A stretch of 64,000 nucleotides of DNA from JAHJQZ01 sp963667595 (GCA_963667595.2 CAXXWD010000010.1:395396-459395), one strand, 5' to 3'; counted from the stretch's first letter, positions 15,525 through 24,529 are shown. The notes: generated by a model not told the origin, from the letters alone. A program made the numbers and translations.

Positions 15525-16436
15525 CTATTTCATGCCCGACGTGGCGATGCCGCGGACGATCAGTTTCTGGAAAGCGATGAAGAAGATGAACACCGGGACC
15601 AGAGAAAGAACCGACATGGCGAACATCTGTCCGTAAGCGGAGGTGCCTTCCGAAGCCAGGAACAACCTGAGCGCCAACGGCACGGTGTAGCTCTTGATGT
15701 CGTTGAGGTAGATGAGGGGCGCCAGAAAGTCTTCCCACACCCAGATGAACGAGAAGATCGCCGCCGTGGCCATGGCCGGCAGCGATAGCGGCAAAATGAT
15801 GAGCCAGTAGATCTTGTAGACCGAATAGCCGTCGATCATCGCCGCTTCGTCGAGTTCGCGCGGCAATTGCCGGAAGAACTGCACCATGAGGAAGATGAAG
15901 AAGGCATCGGCGGCCAGGAAGCGCGGCACGACCAGCGGCAGATAGGTGTCGATCCATCCAAGGTGGAGGAACAGCACGTATTGCGGGATGAGGACGACGT
16001 GATACGGGATCATCAGGGTCATCATCATCAGCGCGAAAAAGAGATTGCGCCCCGTGAACTGCAGCCGCGCGAAGGCATAGGCGGCGAACGAACAACTGAG
16101 CAGATTGCCGATGACCGACAGCACGGTCACGATCAGCGAATTGGTGAAAAAGGTCGTGAACGAGATCGGCAGCCCTTCCCAGCCTTCGGTGTAGTTGGTC
16201 CACACAAATTCGGTCGGCCAGAGATTGAGCGTCGAGAAGATTTCGTTCTCCGGCTTGAACGACGCCGAAATGAGCCAGATCAGCGGATAGATCATGATCA
16301 GCGAGAAAAAGATCAGGAACACGTGCTTGAAAAGACGCATCGTGCGGGCCCGTCTTTCGCGTGCGATCCTGAGACTGCGCGCGATCGCGGCCGCCTCTTC
16401 CATCTCGCGGGTGAGTTCGGGATTAGTCGCGTTCAT
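15525..16436 (-). CDS. Sugar ABC transporter permease, MalG/UgpE type
   Basis: A protein of 303 residues with six predicted membrane helices. The EAA loop, reading ELDEAAMIDGYSVYKIYWLIILPL, contacts the ATPase. It starts 14 bases inside the end of the preceding permease gene, implying coupled translation and heterodimer assembly. The long charged cytoplasmic N-terminus (about 35 residues) is a modest extra. It works with the permease at 16423-17316 and the ATPase at 14438-15514. Confidence 0.92.
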   Translation of the reverse strand: MNATNPELTREMEEAAAIARSLRIARERRARTMRLFKHVFLIFFSLIMIYPLIWLISASFKPENEIFSTLNLWPTEFVWTNYTEGWEGLPISFTTFFTNSLIVTVLSVIGNLLSCSFAAYAFARLQFTGRNLFFALMMMTLMIPYHVVLIPQYVLFLHLGWIDTYLPLVVPRFLAADAFFIFLMVQFFRQLPRELDEAAMIDGYSVYKIYWLIILPLSLPAMATAAIFSFIWVWEDFLAPLIYLNDIKSYTVPLALRLFLASEGTSAYGQMFAMSVLSLVPVFIFFIAFQKLIVRGIATSGMK

Positions 16437-17316
16437 TTTCGTAATGCACCCAGTATTTCGACGTCAGAAACGCGATGGCTGTGAAGAAGGCGATGATGAT
16501 GAGCAGGACCCAGGCCAGAGCCGAGGCGTAGCCCATGCGGAAGAACTTGAAGGCCTCGTTGAACAGGAAAACCGTATAGACCAGCATGCTGTCGGACGGG
16601 GCGCCGGTTCCGTTGGAGATGATGAAGGCCGGCGAGAACACCTTGAAGGCGTCGATGGTCTGCAAAACGAGGTTGAAAAAGATCACCGGCGCCAGAAGCG
16701 GCACGGTCAGGCGCCAGAACTGACGCCATTTCGAAGTACCGTCGATCTCGGCGGCCTCATAGAGATCACGTGGAATGCCGCGCAAGCCGGCGAGAAAGAT
16801 CAGCATGGGCGCGCCGAACTGCCAGATGGCAAGAACGACCAGGGTGTAAAGCGCGGTGCTTGGATCGGTGATCCAGCTCGGCCCTTCGAGGCCCACCAGC
16901 GCCAGCACCTTGTTGACCACGCCGTCGGCCAGGAAAAGCTGGCGCCACAGGATGGCGATGGCGATGGACGCGCCCAGAAGCGAAGGCAGATAGAAGATCG
17001 CCCGGTAGATACCGATGGTCTTCAGACCCTTGTCGAGCAGCATGGCGACCGCGAGGGCCATGATCAGCCGCGCCGGCACCGCCATGACGACATAGGAGAA
17101 GGTCACGCTCAGCGACTTCCAGAAGCGGCGGTCGCGGGTGAACATGTAGATATAATTGTCAAACCCGACCCAGCGCGGGTCGGCGACCATGTCGTAACGG
17201 GTAAAGCTTAAGTAAAGCGAGGCCAGGATGGGGCCGATCGCCAGACAGAAAAACCCGATGAACCAGGGTGTCAAAAAAACGTAACCCGGCGTGTTACGCG
17301 CAAAAAAACGCCTCAT
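16423..17316 (-). CDS. Sugar ABC transporter permease, MalF/UgpA type
   Basis: A protein of 297 residues with six membrane helices and an EAA loop (DLYEAAEIDGTSKWRQFWRLTVPLL). The N-terminus, with NTPGYVFLTPWFIGF, matches the family. The start is supported by GGGAGC 5 bases before the ATG. It lies 66 bases after the binding-protein gene and overlaps the second permease by 14 bases. It forms the translocation pore for the sugar delivered by the protein at 17383. Confidence 0.92.
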   Translation of the reverse strand: MRRFFARNTPGYVFLTPWFIGFFCLAIGPILASLYLSFTRYDMVADPRWVGFDNYIYMFTRDRRFWKSLSVTFSYVVMAVPARLIMALAVAMLLDKGLKTIGIYRAIFYLPSLLGASIAIAILWRQLFLADGVVNKVLALVGLEGPSWITDPSTALYTLVVLAIWQFGAPMLIFLAGLRGIPRDLYEAAEIDGTSKWRQFWRLTVPLLAPVIFFNLVLQTIDAFKVFSPAFIISNGTGAPSDSMLVYTVFLFNEAFKFFRMGYASALAWVLLIIIAFFTAIAFLTSKYWVHYENERD

Positions 17317-17382
17317 AATGCTCCCGGCTCCTCTCGAACCCGCCCCGTTTCCGGGGCGGGCTCAGTTTCGACATTCGAACGC

Positions 17383-18660
17383 TTACTTGGCGCGTTCGAG
17401 AATATCGGTCGCTTCCTGCACGAACTGTTCGGCCGCGTCGGCGACAGGCACGGTGCCCAGAACGACGTCGGTACCGATGCGCATATAGGTGTCGCGCACT
17501 TCGTTGTGGCCCTTGGGCGCCGGCAGCGGCAAAGCGCCGACCTTGTCCTGGATCGCATCGAAATAGTCCACCGAGACCTTTTCCGGTTCCGTGAACTTGG
17601 GCTTGAGCGCGGCGCGCACATTCGGGTTGGCCGGGATGCCGCGTTCGAGACCGAGAATGGCGGTCTCTTCGGGATCGTTGACCCAGTCGCTCATGTACTT
17701 GATCGCGGCTTCGACGTCCTTGGCGTCGCGGGTCAGCGACATGAACATCGACGGCTTGATGAACTGGCCAGGCTTGCCGCCCGGAGTCCACGGCACCATG
17801 CCGGCCGCGATCGGATCCTTGATCAGGGCCTGCAGGCCGACGAGCTGGTTCGACCACATCATCGACATGGCCGTCTCGCCCTTGACCATGCCGCCTTCGG
17901 CGAACGGCGCGTCGAGAATGACGGTCTTGTCCTTGGAACGGACCAGATCGGCTTCACGCAGCGCGGCCCAGTAGTTCCAGTAGTCGGTGACGTCCTCGAC
18001 GGTGAGGCCGAGCGTGCCGTCTTCGTTGTAGAAGCCGTGCCCCTTCTGACGGGACCAGACTTCCTGATTCTCGGTGACCAGGGACAGATCGTCGGAGCCC
18101 TTGACGCCGGTCTTGGTGGTGATCTTTTCGCAGGCCTTGGCATAATCGTCCCAGGTCCAGCTCAGAACGTCGTCATCGACGCCGGCTTCCTCGAGCAGGC
18201 GTGCATTGAGCGGCATGACCTGGCTGTTCGACCCGATGTTGAGGGCATAGAGTTTGCCATCGACATAACCGCCCGACAGCGGACCCTTGTCGAAATTGGA
18301 GAGGTCGAGCCCCTTGCCGATATACTCGTCGAGCGACTTGAGGGCGCCGCGGCGGGAATATTCGAACAAAAGCGAATAGTCCATCTGGACGAGGTCGGCC
18401 ATGTTGCGGCCGGCGGTCTGGGTTGCCATCTTGGTCCAGTAATCGCCCCAGCCAACGGTTTCGCCGGAAACGGCGATATCCGGATAGTGCTTCTGGAAGA
18501 CTTCGATTACCGCGAACGTACGCTTGTCGCGCTCGGGGTTGCCCCACCAGAAATGGCGGATGTTGCGGTCGGCAGCGATGGCCGGCATTGCCGGAAGCGC
18601 GGCAACCGCAGCCGCGGTGCCCATACCGGCCAGGACTGTACGACGTGATACCTTGGACAT
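17383..18660 (-). CDS. Extracellular sugar-binding protein (Tat-exported) of the pectin-fragment ABC importer
   Basis: A protein of 425 residues. The N-terminus SKVSRRTVLAGMGTAAAV is a twin-arginine signal with cleavage after about AIAA. The mature protein is a family 1 carbohydrate-binding protein with typical Trp-rich motifs (FWWGNPERDKRT, GWGDYWTKMATQ) and the C-terminal helix. The ATG at 18660 is chosen since GGAGGAGG lies just upstream; an in-frame ATG at 18684 would put this site inside the gene. It follows the GH105 gene by 75 bases, which include an A/T palindrome at 18698-18712. Resembles RhiL-type proteins by context; ligand inferred. Confidence 0.92.
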   Translation of the reverse strand: MSKVSRRTVLAGMGTAAAVAALPAMPAIAADRNIRHFWWGNPERDKRTFAVIEVFQKHYPDIAVSGETVGWGDYWTKMATQTAGRNMADLVQMDYSLLFEYSRRGALKSLDEYIGKGLDLSNFDKGPLSGGYVDGKLYALNIGSNSQVMPLNARLLEEAGVDDDVLSWTWDDYAKACEKITTKTGVKGSDDLSLVTENQEVWSRQKGHGFYNEDGTLGLTVEDVTDYWNYWAALREADLVRSKDKTVILDAPFAEGGMVKGETAMSMMWSNQLVGLQALIKDPIAAGMVPWTPGGKPGQFIKPSMFMSLTRDAKDVEAAIKYMSDWVNDPEETAILGLERGIPANPNVRAALKPKFTEPEKVSVDYFDAIQDKVGALPLPAPKGHNEVRDTYMRIGTDVVLGTVPVADAAEQFVQEATDILERAK

Positions 18661-18735
18661 GTTGTTCCTCCTCCTTGGCGTCAACTTGTCATTTCATGCT
18701 TTTTTAAAAAGCCTTCTGCGTTCGATTCCTCTTTA

Positions 18736-19860
18736 TCAAATATAGCTGCGCAAAAGCTCGGTCAGGCAGAGTATGGCCATCGATTGCCCATAGGGCATCG
18801 GCGTCAGCCGTATCTGCCGGTAGAAATCAAGATCGTACCCCATCGGGGTGCCGGTCGAAACCTGTTTGAGTTCGCCATCGGCGCTGATGTTGTCGACAAC
18901 GCCCTTCATGCCGCGCTCGGCCACCGTTTCGTATTCGGCGTCGAGATAGTGCCTGCGCACGCTCTTCATCAGCCCATAGGCGAAACCCGCCGTCGCCGAG
19001 GCTTCAAGATAGCTCGACGGATCGTCGATCAGCGTGTGCCAGAGCCCGGTTTCGTCCTGATAGGTCTTCAAGGACACCGCCTGCCGGCTCAACACCGACA
19101 GAAGCTGGCGCCGGATCGGATCGTCTTTTGCAAGCCGGGTCATTTCCAGAAATTCGGGAATGGCGATGGTCACCCACGAATTGCCACGCGCCCAAAGGGC
19201 ATTGGCGAAATTGTGCTTGCCGTCGAAACTCCAGCCGTGGAACCAGAGCCCGGAATGCGTGTCCATCAGATACTGGGCATGCAACAGGAACTGATATTTG
19301 GCCTCTTCGAGATAATGCGGCCGATCGAGCACCAGCCCGATCTTGGTCAGCGGCAGAACGCTCATCATCAGCGTGTCGTCCCAGAGCTGCTGATGATTGA
19401 CCGAGTTGAAAACGATGTGCTGCAGCCCGTTTTCCTCGGTGCGCGGCATTTCCCGCATCACCCATTCGGCCCAGCGGTCGAGATAGGGAACCCAGACGGG
19501 TTCGTGGAAATGCTCGTAAAGGCAGGCAAGTGTCAGAAGCGGCGCAACGGTATTGACGTTCTTGGTCGGCAACCCTTCACGAAACCGCGCCTCGAACCAG
19601 TCGGTCAGAATCGTCAGCGTCTTGTCGTCACCGGTCAGCTCCCAGTACTTGAAAAGACCGTAAAGGCCGATGCCCTGCGTCCATTCCCAACCCGACCAGG
19701 CCTTGGCATCGACAACGCGCCCGTCTCCGAGAGGAAGAAGAAACTCACCCGTCTCGTCCCGAATCGACAGGAGATTGCGCGTAAGGCGCGCCACCAGCGC
19801 CGTGACATCGTCACGGGCGATGAACCTGCTCTTTTGACTGAGCAACGGATCCAGCGTCAC
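18736..19860 (-). CDS. GH105-family unsaturated uronyl hydrolase
   Basis: A protein of 374 residues, cytoplasmic, (alpha/alpha)6 barrel. Active-site signatures are HQQLWDDTLMMSVLPL (about 155-170) and NFANALWARGNSW (about 217-229). The N-terminal WEWTQGIGLYGLF is also typical. By family it hydrates the unsaturated uronic acid at the end of lyase products, mostly rhamnogalacturonan. It is first in the operon with a complete ABC importer and two oxidoreductases, and divergent from an IclR regulator. It is clearly a different subfamily from the GH105 at 256-1386, which suggests complementary linkages or substituents. Confidence 0.9.
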   Translation of the reverse strand: MTLDPLLSQKSRFIARDDVTALVARLTRNLLSIRDETGEFLLPLGDGRVVDAKAWSGWEWTQGIGLYGLFKYWELTGDDKTLTILTDWFEARFREGLPTKNVNTVAPLLTLACLYEHFHEPVWVPYLDRWAEWVMREMPRTEENGLQHIVFNSVNHQQLWDDTLMMSVLPLTKIGLVLDRPHYLEEAKYQFLLHAQYLMDTHSGLWFHGWSFDGKHNFANALWARGNSWVTIAIPEFLEMTRLAKDDPIRRQLLSVLSRQAVSLKTYQDETGLWHTLIDDPSSYLEASATAGFAYGLMKSVRRHYLDAEYETVAERGMKGVVDNISADGELKQVSTGTPMGYDLDFYRQIRLTPMPYGQSMAILCLTELLRSYI

Positions 19861-19968
19861 CCTGCTCTCTCCCTTCGAACGCGTTCATTTCTTTTCGGAA
19901 CGCAATTTCAGTTTTTTAGGAAAACACACCTTAATTCCGATGGCAACGCTTTTCGGTCACCTTTTCGC

Positions 19969-19986
19969 AATGAATGTATTTTCATT
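19969..19986. promoter_or_regulatory. Candidate IclR/KdgR-type operator in the divergent GH105-IclR promoter region
   Basis: AATGAATGTATTTTCATT pairs at seven of nine positions and has the same outer half-sites and spacing (AATGAA-N6-TTCATT) as the perfect palindrome at 10651-10680. It lies 108 bases upstream of the GH105 start and 93 upstream of the IclR start, a sensible place to control both. Confidence 0.5.
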
Positions 19987-20079
19987 ACCAATCAAGGTGC
20001 TAACCCCGGTTTTGGGAGCGCCTTGACTTTGAACATACAAAAATTCAAAATCTGATTTCGAAAAAATCAGAATAGCAAA

Positions 20080-20898
20080 ATGGTCGCTGTCCATACCAAA
20101 ACCGAGAATGTCGCCGCGGCGCTCAAGGTGTTCGCGGTTCTCGAAGCCCTGGTCGAGGCGAAACAGGCCAGTCTTGGCGATATCGCGCAGCGCGCGATGA
20201 CGTCCAAGGCCACCGCGCACCGGCTTTTGCAGACGATGATCGATCTGGGTTATGTCGCACAGGACCCGGACAACGAACGCTATTTCGTCACGCTCAACCT
20301 TTTCAGTCTGGCGGCGCGTTCGCTGAACGGACAGTCGGATCTGTTGCGGGTCGCCGACCCGGCCATGGGCAAGCTGTCGCGCGCCACGGGCGAAGCGGTC
20401 AATCTCGGCGTCCTCGATCGGCGCGACCAATACGTCACCTACATTCACAAATACGACTCGATCTACAACCTGTCGCTGACCTCGACGCTCGGGCTCCGCA
20501 ATCCCCTGCACACGACCTCTTTGGGCAAGGCGCTTCTGGCCTGGCGCGACGATGACGAGATTCGCGAATGTCTCGCGCGTCTCGACATGAACAAGACCGC
20601 TCCCAACACGATCACCGACCGCAATCAGTTTTTCGAGCAACTCATGCGGGTCCGGCAGATTGGCTATGCCGAAGAAATCGAGGAAAGCGAGGCCGGCGTC
20701 AGGTGTCTGGCGGCACCGATTCTCGACCATATTGGCAAGTCCATCGCCGCCATCAGTGTTTCCTTCCCGCTTTTCAGGTTCGACGAGCAGAAAAAACCGG
20801 ATTACGTGTCACATTTGCTGGAAGCCGGCCGAACGGCCTCCAAAGCGCTCGGCTATGATGGTCCCTACCCGAAAGACGAACGGCCGGTCATTTCATAA
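20080..20898 (+). CDS. IclR-family transcriptional regulator (KdgR-like)
   Basis: A protein of 272 residues. The N-terminal winged helix (about 8-70) includes ASLGDIAQRAMTSKATAHRLLQTM. The C-terminal IclR effector domain shows the family features GLRNPLHTTSLGKALLA and the GVRCLAAPI segment. IclR regulators next to pectin genes are often KdgR-like repressors responding to keto-deoxy-gluconate; that assignment is by context. It is divergent from the GH105/ABC operon, with an operator-like palindrome between them. Its 3' end overlaps the convergent rhaM gene by 11 bases. Confidence 0.9.
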   Translation: MVAVHTKTENVAAALKVFAVLEALVEAKQASLGDIAQRAMTSKATAHRLLQTMIDLGYVAQDPDNERYFVTLNLFSLAARSLNGQSDLLRVADPAMGKLSRATGEAVNLGVLDRRDQYVTYIHKYDSIYNLSLTSTLGLRNPLHTTSLGKALLAWRDDDEIRECLARLDMNKTAPNTITDRNQFFEQLMRVRQIGYAEEIEESEAGVRCLAAPILDHIGKSIAAISVSFPLFRFDEQKKPDYVSHLLEAGRTASKALGYDGPYPKDERPVIS

Positions 20899-21211
20899 AG
20901 AAAACGGTCTTGAGCGGTATCTCCACGGGCGATTTGTCCGGATTGGTTTGCATGATATCGGCCATGTAGGCCCACCATTTCTTCATGACCGGATGGTTGG
21001 GAAGCGCGTCCATCTTGTGATCGGCCGGGCGCGACAACACGCCGAACAGCGTATCGGTTTCCTCGTCGAGATGGATCGAATAGTCCGACACGCCAGCTTC
21101 GTGCAAAAGCGTGACGAGCTCTGGCCAGATTTCGTCGTGCCGGCGCTTGTATTCGTCCGTCATGCCCGGATTGAGCTTCATCTTGAAGGCGTGTAATTCG
21201 CGCGGAGCCAT
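20888..21211 (-). CDS. rhaM: L-rhamnose mutarotase
   Basis: A protein of 107 residues, the size of E. coli RhaM (104). It interconverts alpha and beta anomers of L-rhamnose. Conserved active-site features are visible: the YKRRHDEIWPEL segment with the catalytic His and Tyr, and MKKWWAYMADIM near the C-terminus. The ATG at 21211 has GGGAGG 7 bases upstream and matches the family start; ATGs further upstream add unrelated residues. Rhamnose would be released from rhamnogalacturonan fragments by the GH105 enzymes, which fits the location. No other rhamnose isomerase or kinase gene lies nearby. Confidence 0.9.
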   Translation of the reverse strand: MAPRELHAFKMKLNPGMTDEYKRRHDEIWPELVTLLHEAGVSDYSIHLDEETDTLFGVLSRPADHKMDALPNHPVMKKWWAYMADIMQTNPDKSPVEIPLKTVFFMK

Positions 21212-21283
21212 GCCGTGTCCTCCCAGACCTGATGGATCATTATTCATAGTCCTCGTTCCGGAACGATCCGGGGTCAAGTCCAG

Positions 21284-22591
21284 TCAGCCGGTAAAACCGG
21301 GGATGGGAAGGCCGAAGACCTGGAGCAACAGAACGACGTTGAGAACAAGAATGATGACGGTGCCGATGATGGCGGCGATATCGATCAGGCGGGAATTGGC
21401 GAATTCGCCCATGATGTTGCGGTCGCGGGTGAACACCACGAGCGCGATCATCGGGATGGGTAGGGCGAAGCTCAGGACGACCTGGCTCATGACCAGGGCC
21501 TGAGTGGTATCGACGCCCAAAAGCACGACGGCAAAGGCCGGCAGCATGGTCACCAGCCGGCGGAACCAGATGGGGATGTGAAAGCCGACGAAGCCCTGCA
21601 TGATCATCTGGCCGGCCATGGTCCCGACCGTCGAGGAAGAGATGCCCGAAGCCATCAGGGAAACCAGAAACACTCCCGCCGCCATGCCACCGAGCAAAGG
21701 CACCAGGGTGTGATAGGCGCTTTCGATTTCGGACACTTCGGTATGGCCGGCATGAAAGGCCGCAGAGGCCATCATGACCATCGCCATATTGACGGCGCCG
21801 GCGACGGCCAGGGCGATGATGCATTCCCAGTTGGAATAACGCACCAGCCGCCGGCGGTCGCCGTCGTTGCGTGGCGCAACCCGATGCTGGGTCAGCCCCG
21901 AATGAAGATAAAGCGCATGCGGCATGACGGTCGCGCCGATAATGCCCACGGCAATGGTGAGGGCGGCCATGTCTGGCAACGATGGCACAACCATGCCGGC
22001 AGCGGCGCTGCCCCAGTCGACCGGCGCCACGAACATTTCAAGGATGTAGCAGATGCCGATCAACGCCACGAGGCCGGTGATGATCAGCTCCATTGGCCGG
22101 AACCCGCGCCCGGCGAAAAACAGGATCCCGTAGGTCACGACGGCCGTGGCGAACATGCCGTAGATGAGTGGCATCTGGAACAAGAGGGCCAGGCCGATGG
22201 CGCCGCCGAGAAATTCCGCCAGATCGGTGGCCATGGCCGCCACTTCGCTGATGATCCACATGGTGTAGCGAACCAGTGGCGGGAAGCGGTTGCGGCACAT
22301 TTCGGCGAGATTGCGTCCGGTGACGATACCGAGCTTGGCCGAAAGCGCCTGGAACAGCATGGCGATGAGATTGGCCAGCACCACGATCCAGAGCAGCGAA
22401 TAGCCGTAGCCCGAGCCCGCCTGAATGTTCGTAGCGAAATTGCCCGGGTCCATATAGGCGATCGAGGCGATCACCGCCGGCCCGGCAAACAAGAGGAACG
22501 AGCGCGGCCCCCTGCGACGCCCCTCAAGCACTTCCCGGATCTTGAAATCCGTCTTTTCGGACAGGGTCTGGCGCGACACCTTGCTCACCAC
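21284..22591 (-). CDS. mntH: Nramp-family divalent metal (Mn2+) transporter
   Basis: A protein of 435 residues with about 11 membrane helices. The metal-binding motif DPGNFATN in helix 1 and the helix 6 motif MPHALYLHS are both intact, so it should be a proton-coupled Mn2+/Fe2+ importer. The GTG at 22591 is the earliest start; no good Shine-Dalgarno is visible, and a TATAAT at 22613-22618 would give a leader of only about 15 bases. The true start may be a nearby downstream GTG. It has no functional link to the sugar genes around it. Gene rhaM follows after 72 bases. Confidence 0.93.
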   Translation of the reverse strand: MVSKVSRQTLSEKTDFKIREVLEGRRRGPRSFLLFAGPAVIASIAYMDPGNFATNIQAGSGYGYSLLWIVVLANLIAMLFQALSAKLGIVTGRNLAEMCRNRFPPLVRYTMWIISEVAAMATDLAEFLGGAIGLALLFQMPLIYGMFATAVVTYGILFFAGRGFRPMELIITGLVALIGICYILEMFVAPVDWGSAAAGMVVPSLPDMAALTIAVGIIGATVMPHALYLHSGLTQHRVAPRNDGDRRRLVRYSNWECIIALAVAGAVNMAMVMMASAAFHAGHTEVSEIESAYHTLVPLLGGMAAGVFLVSLMASGISSSTVGTMAGQMIMQGFVGFHIPIWFRRLVTMLPAFAVVLLGVDTTQALVMSQVVLSFALPIPMIALVVFTRDRNIMGEFANSRLIDIAAIIGTVIILVLNVVLLLQVFGLPIPGFTG

Positions 22592-22612
22592 TCAGAACTG
22601 TTGGCTGTCGGG

Positions 22613-22618
22613 ATTATA
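22613..22618 (-). promoter_or_regulatory. Putative -10 box of mntH
   Basis: On the minus strand TATAAT occurs about 22 bases upstream of the mntH start codon. No clear -35 partner is seen 16-18 bases upstream, so recognition may depend on an activator or an extended -10 (GC precedes the box). Transcription would start about 15 bases before the GTG. Confidence 0.45.
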
Positions 22619-22911
22619 GCAAATAACAGACACATCCTCCGACCCTGCAACGATGTGTCGGCGGCAAGGCTCCAGGTGGGACCCGAGAAAAACGCGTATC
22701 CGAAAATCTTCTTCCCATTCTTTAGGAATGAGCCATATCGCTTTGTCAATCGCATGAATTCCCTGTTGCCAACACGGCCCGTTTCTCATCCATGGTCCAT
22801 GCGAGACGAGGAATCGGATGCCCTCTTTTCGCAAACTATGTATTTACCACTTCTTAATGCAATTAAGACCTATTTGCAATATGTGGATGATGAGGCAGAT
22901 CGCAGGTTTTG

Positions 22912-23059
22912 GAGTGTTTTCAGGCGAAGTGGGTACCGGTTCGCCGATTCGAGTGAAGAGGATCAGAAAACAGTCCAGTGGACTGTTTTCCCGATGAACA
23001 CGCCATAACAAGAAGAGAGAGCAGATCACCCGATTCAATTAAAACGTGATCTGCTCTAG
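22912..23059. repeat. 148-base dispersed intergenic repeat, copy 1
   Basis: This matches 43921-44068 at 143 of 148 positions with no gaps. It contains a perfect hairpin GAAAACAGTCCA-G-TGGACTGTTTTC and, at its right end, a 12-bp inverted repeat AGAGCAGATCAC...GTGATCTGCTCT. The left part has the GGGTACCGGTTCGCC box, similar to intergenic repeats abundant in Hyphomicrobiales. No transposase is encoded, so a non-autonomous MITE-like or RIME-like element is likely. It lies between the 3' end of the GH63/ATPase operon and mntH. Confidence 0.85.
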
Positions 23060-23103
23060 CCGCAACGGTTCTTGATCCAACCTCAACACACCTCTTTGCG
23101 TCG

Positions 23104-23124
23104 TCCCGGTGCTTGACACCGGGA
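23104..23124. repeat. Small GC hairpin repeat unit
   Basis: TCCCGGTG, loop CTTGA, CACCGGGA: a perfect 8-bp stem of the 'cccgg-tga-ccggg' style frequent in alphaproteobacterial intergenic DNA. There is no T tract, so it is a repeat unit or mRNA stabiliser rather than a classical terminator. Confidence 0.5.
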
Positions 23125-23240
23125 ACTACTCGCCTCGGTATTTACTCAGGTACAAATGATTTGCTCTTCTTGTCCCGTTCTCTGCGCGGGATGAGTAGAG
23201 ATGCAAGCACGCGCACTTTTGTTCTTTGCGCCGCGAGTAG

Positions 23241-23263
23241 ACCCCGCGATCAAGTCGCGGGGT
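23241..23263. repeat. Small GC hairpin repeat unit
   Basis: ACCCCGCGA, loop TCAAG, TCGCGGGGT: a perfect 9-bp stem. Same style as 23104-23124 and 31210-31230, with no T tract. Confidence 0.5.
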
Positions 23264-23461
23264 GACACTGTTGTGGTGTGAGCGCATGGCAACACGTCAA
23301 GCCAAGGCGTTTCCGGGACAGGTGGATACCGGTTATTCGTCCGCAAGTCCGACAGCGGTCAAGGCAGATGACCGCCGGCCTGAAAAGTGGCAGGTCCCTG
23401 CCCCGAAGGCATCGCACCCGCCCGCGTTGTCTCCTTTGAAACAGCCGCGATACGGCGCGTC

Positions 23462-24517
23462 TCAGGCGGTCACGACAAGCCCGTTTTCGTCGAACACGTG
23501 GACATCTTCCCGGGCGAATTTCAGCCCCACCACGTCGCCGGCCTTGCGATCGGCATGCCCGACGATCCGGACGGTGAAAAGCCCGACATCCGGCACCGCG
23601 ACATAGGCGTAACTGTCGGAGCCGAGATGTTCCATCACTTCGATTTCGCCTGACAACACCCCCTCGCCCGGCTCGGTCAAGGCGATCCCTTCCGGGCGGA
23701 CGCCAAGCTTGGCCACGGCTTGCGGAAACGTGCCGAAACCAGCTTCGACCCCGTTTTTGAAGACCAGTTCCTCTTTTTCGACATGTGCCGAAACAACGTT
23801 CATCTTCGGCGAGCCGATGAACTGGGCAACGAAGAGATTGGCCGGATGACGATAAAGATCGAGCGGCGAGCCGATCTGCTCGATCACTCCGGACTGCAAC
23901 ACGACAATCTTGTCGGCCAGGGTCATGGCCTCGGTCTGGTCGTGGGTCACGTAGACCATGGTCGCCTTGAGGGCCTGGTGCAGCTTGGCGATTTCGAGGC
24001 GCATCTCGACCCGAAGCGCCGCATCGAGATTGGAGAGCGGTTCGTCGAACAGGAACGCGCTCGGTTCCCGAACGATGGCCCGGCCGATGGCGACGCGCTG
24101 ACGCTGCCCGCCGGAAAGCTCTTTGGGCTTTCTATCGAGATAGGGCTCGAGCTTCAGCGTTTCGGCCGCCTTGTTGACCTTCTCGATGATCTCGGCTTTC
24201 GGCGCGTGCGCGACCGTCAGGCCGAATCCCATGTTCTCGCGAACCGTCTTGTGCGGATAAAGCGCGTAGGACTGGAAGACCATCGACAACCCGCGTTCGG
24301 CCGGCGGCTTGCCTGTCACATCGTCACCGTCGATGAGGATCTGGCCGGCGCTGGCTTCCTCAAGGCCGGAAATCAGCCGCAGCAGGGTCGATTTTCCACA
24401 GCCCGACGGCCCGACGAAGATGATGAGCTCGCCCTCCTCGATGGTCAGATCGATACCTTTGATAACATCGAGGGTACCGAAGGACTTGTAGACATTCCTG
24501 AGTTCGATCTTTCCCAT
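23462..24517 (-). CDS. Sugar ABC transporter ATPase, UgpC/MsmK type
   Basis: A protein of 351 residues with Walker A GPSGCGKST, signature LSGGQRQRVAIGRA, Walker B FLFDEPLSNLD and switch VTHDQTEAM, followed by a TOBE region that includes GVRPEGIAL. It is the last gene of the LacI-controlled operon, 12 bases after the GH63-type gene, and its start follows TGAGGGG. It powers the unusual permease pair at 25828-28357. Confidence 0.94.
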   Translation of the reverse strand: MGKIELRNVYKSFGTLDVIKGIDLTIEEGELIIFVGPSGCGKSTLLRLISGLEEASAGQILIDGDDVTGKPPAERGLSMVFQSYALYPHKTVRENMGFGLTVAHAPKAEIIEKVNKAAETLKLEPYLDRKPKELSGGQRQRVAIGRAIVREPSAFLFDEPLSNLDAALRVEMRLEIAKLHQALKATMVYVTHDQTEAMTLADKIVVLQSGVIEQIGSPLDLYRHPANLFVAQFIGSPKMNVVSAHVEKEELVFKNGVEAGFGTFPQAVAKLGVRPEGIALTEPGEGVLSGEIEVMEHLGSDSYAYVAVPDVGLFTVRIVGHADRKAGDVVGLKFAREDVHVFDENGLVVTA

Positions 24518-24529
24518 GGTCTTGTCCCC

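Larger units (their letters stand above)
22592..23461. other. 870-base intergenic region rich in repeats
   Basis: No convincing gene is present. The 22592-22911 part holds the mntH promoter region and is AT-richer than the genes. Positions 22912-23059 are a 148-base dispersed repeat. Two GC hairpins at 23104-23124 and 23241-23263 are of a common intergenic type. The last 170 bases before the ATPase stop show nothing recognisable. Confidence 0.6.

Noticed and set aside
22592..22834. An 80-codon minus-strand frame just upstream of mntH, ending at the mntH start
   Set aside because: It would need a TTG start with no Shine-Dalgarno, contains the mntH -10 box, and its product matches nothing I know. 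A real small protein cannot be fully excluded.
22844..23038. A short frame whose peptide recurs near 43930-44040
   Set aside because: The similarity is only because both lie in the 148-base repeat; the hairpins and lack of a conserved start argue against coding.
23104..23263. Possible CRISPR-like or REP array of GC hairpins
   Set aside because: Only two small hairpins of different sequence and no regular spacing or repeat-spacer pattern.
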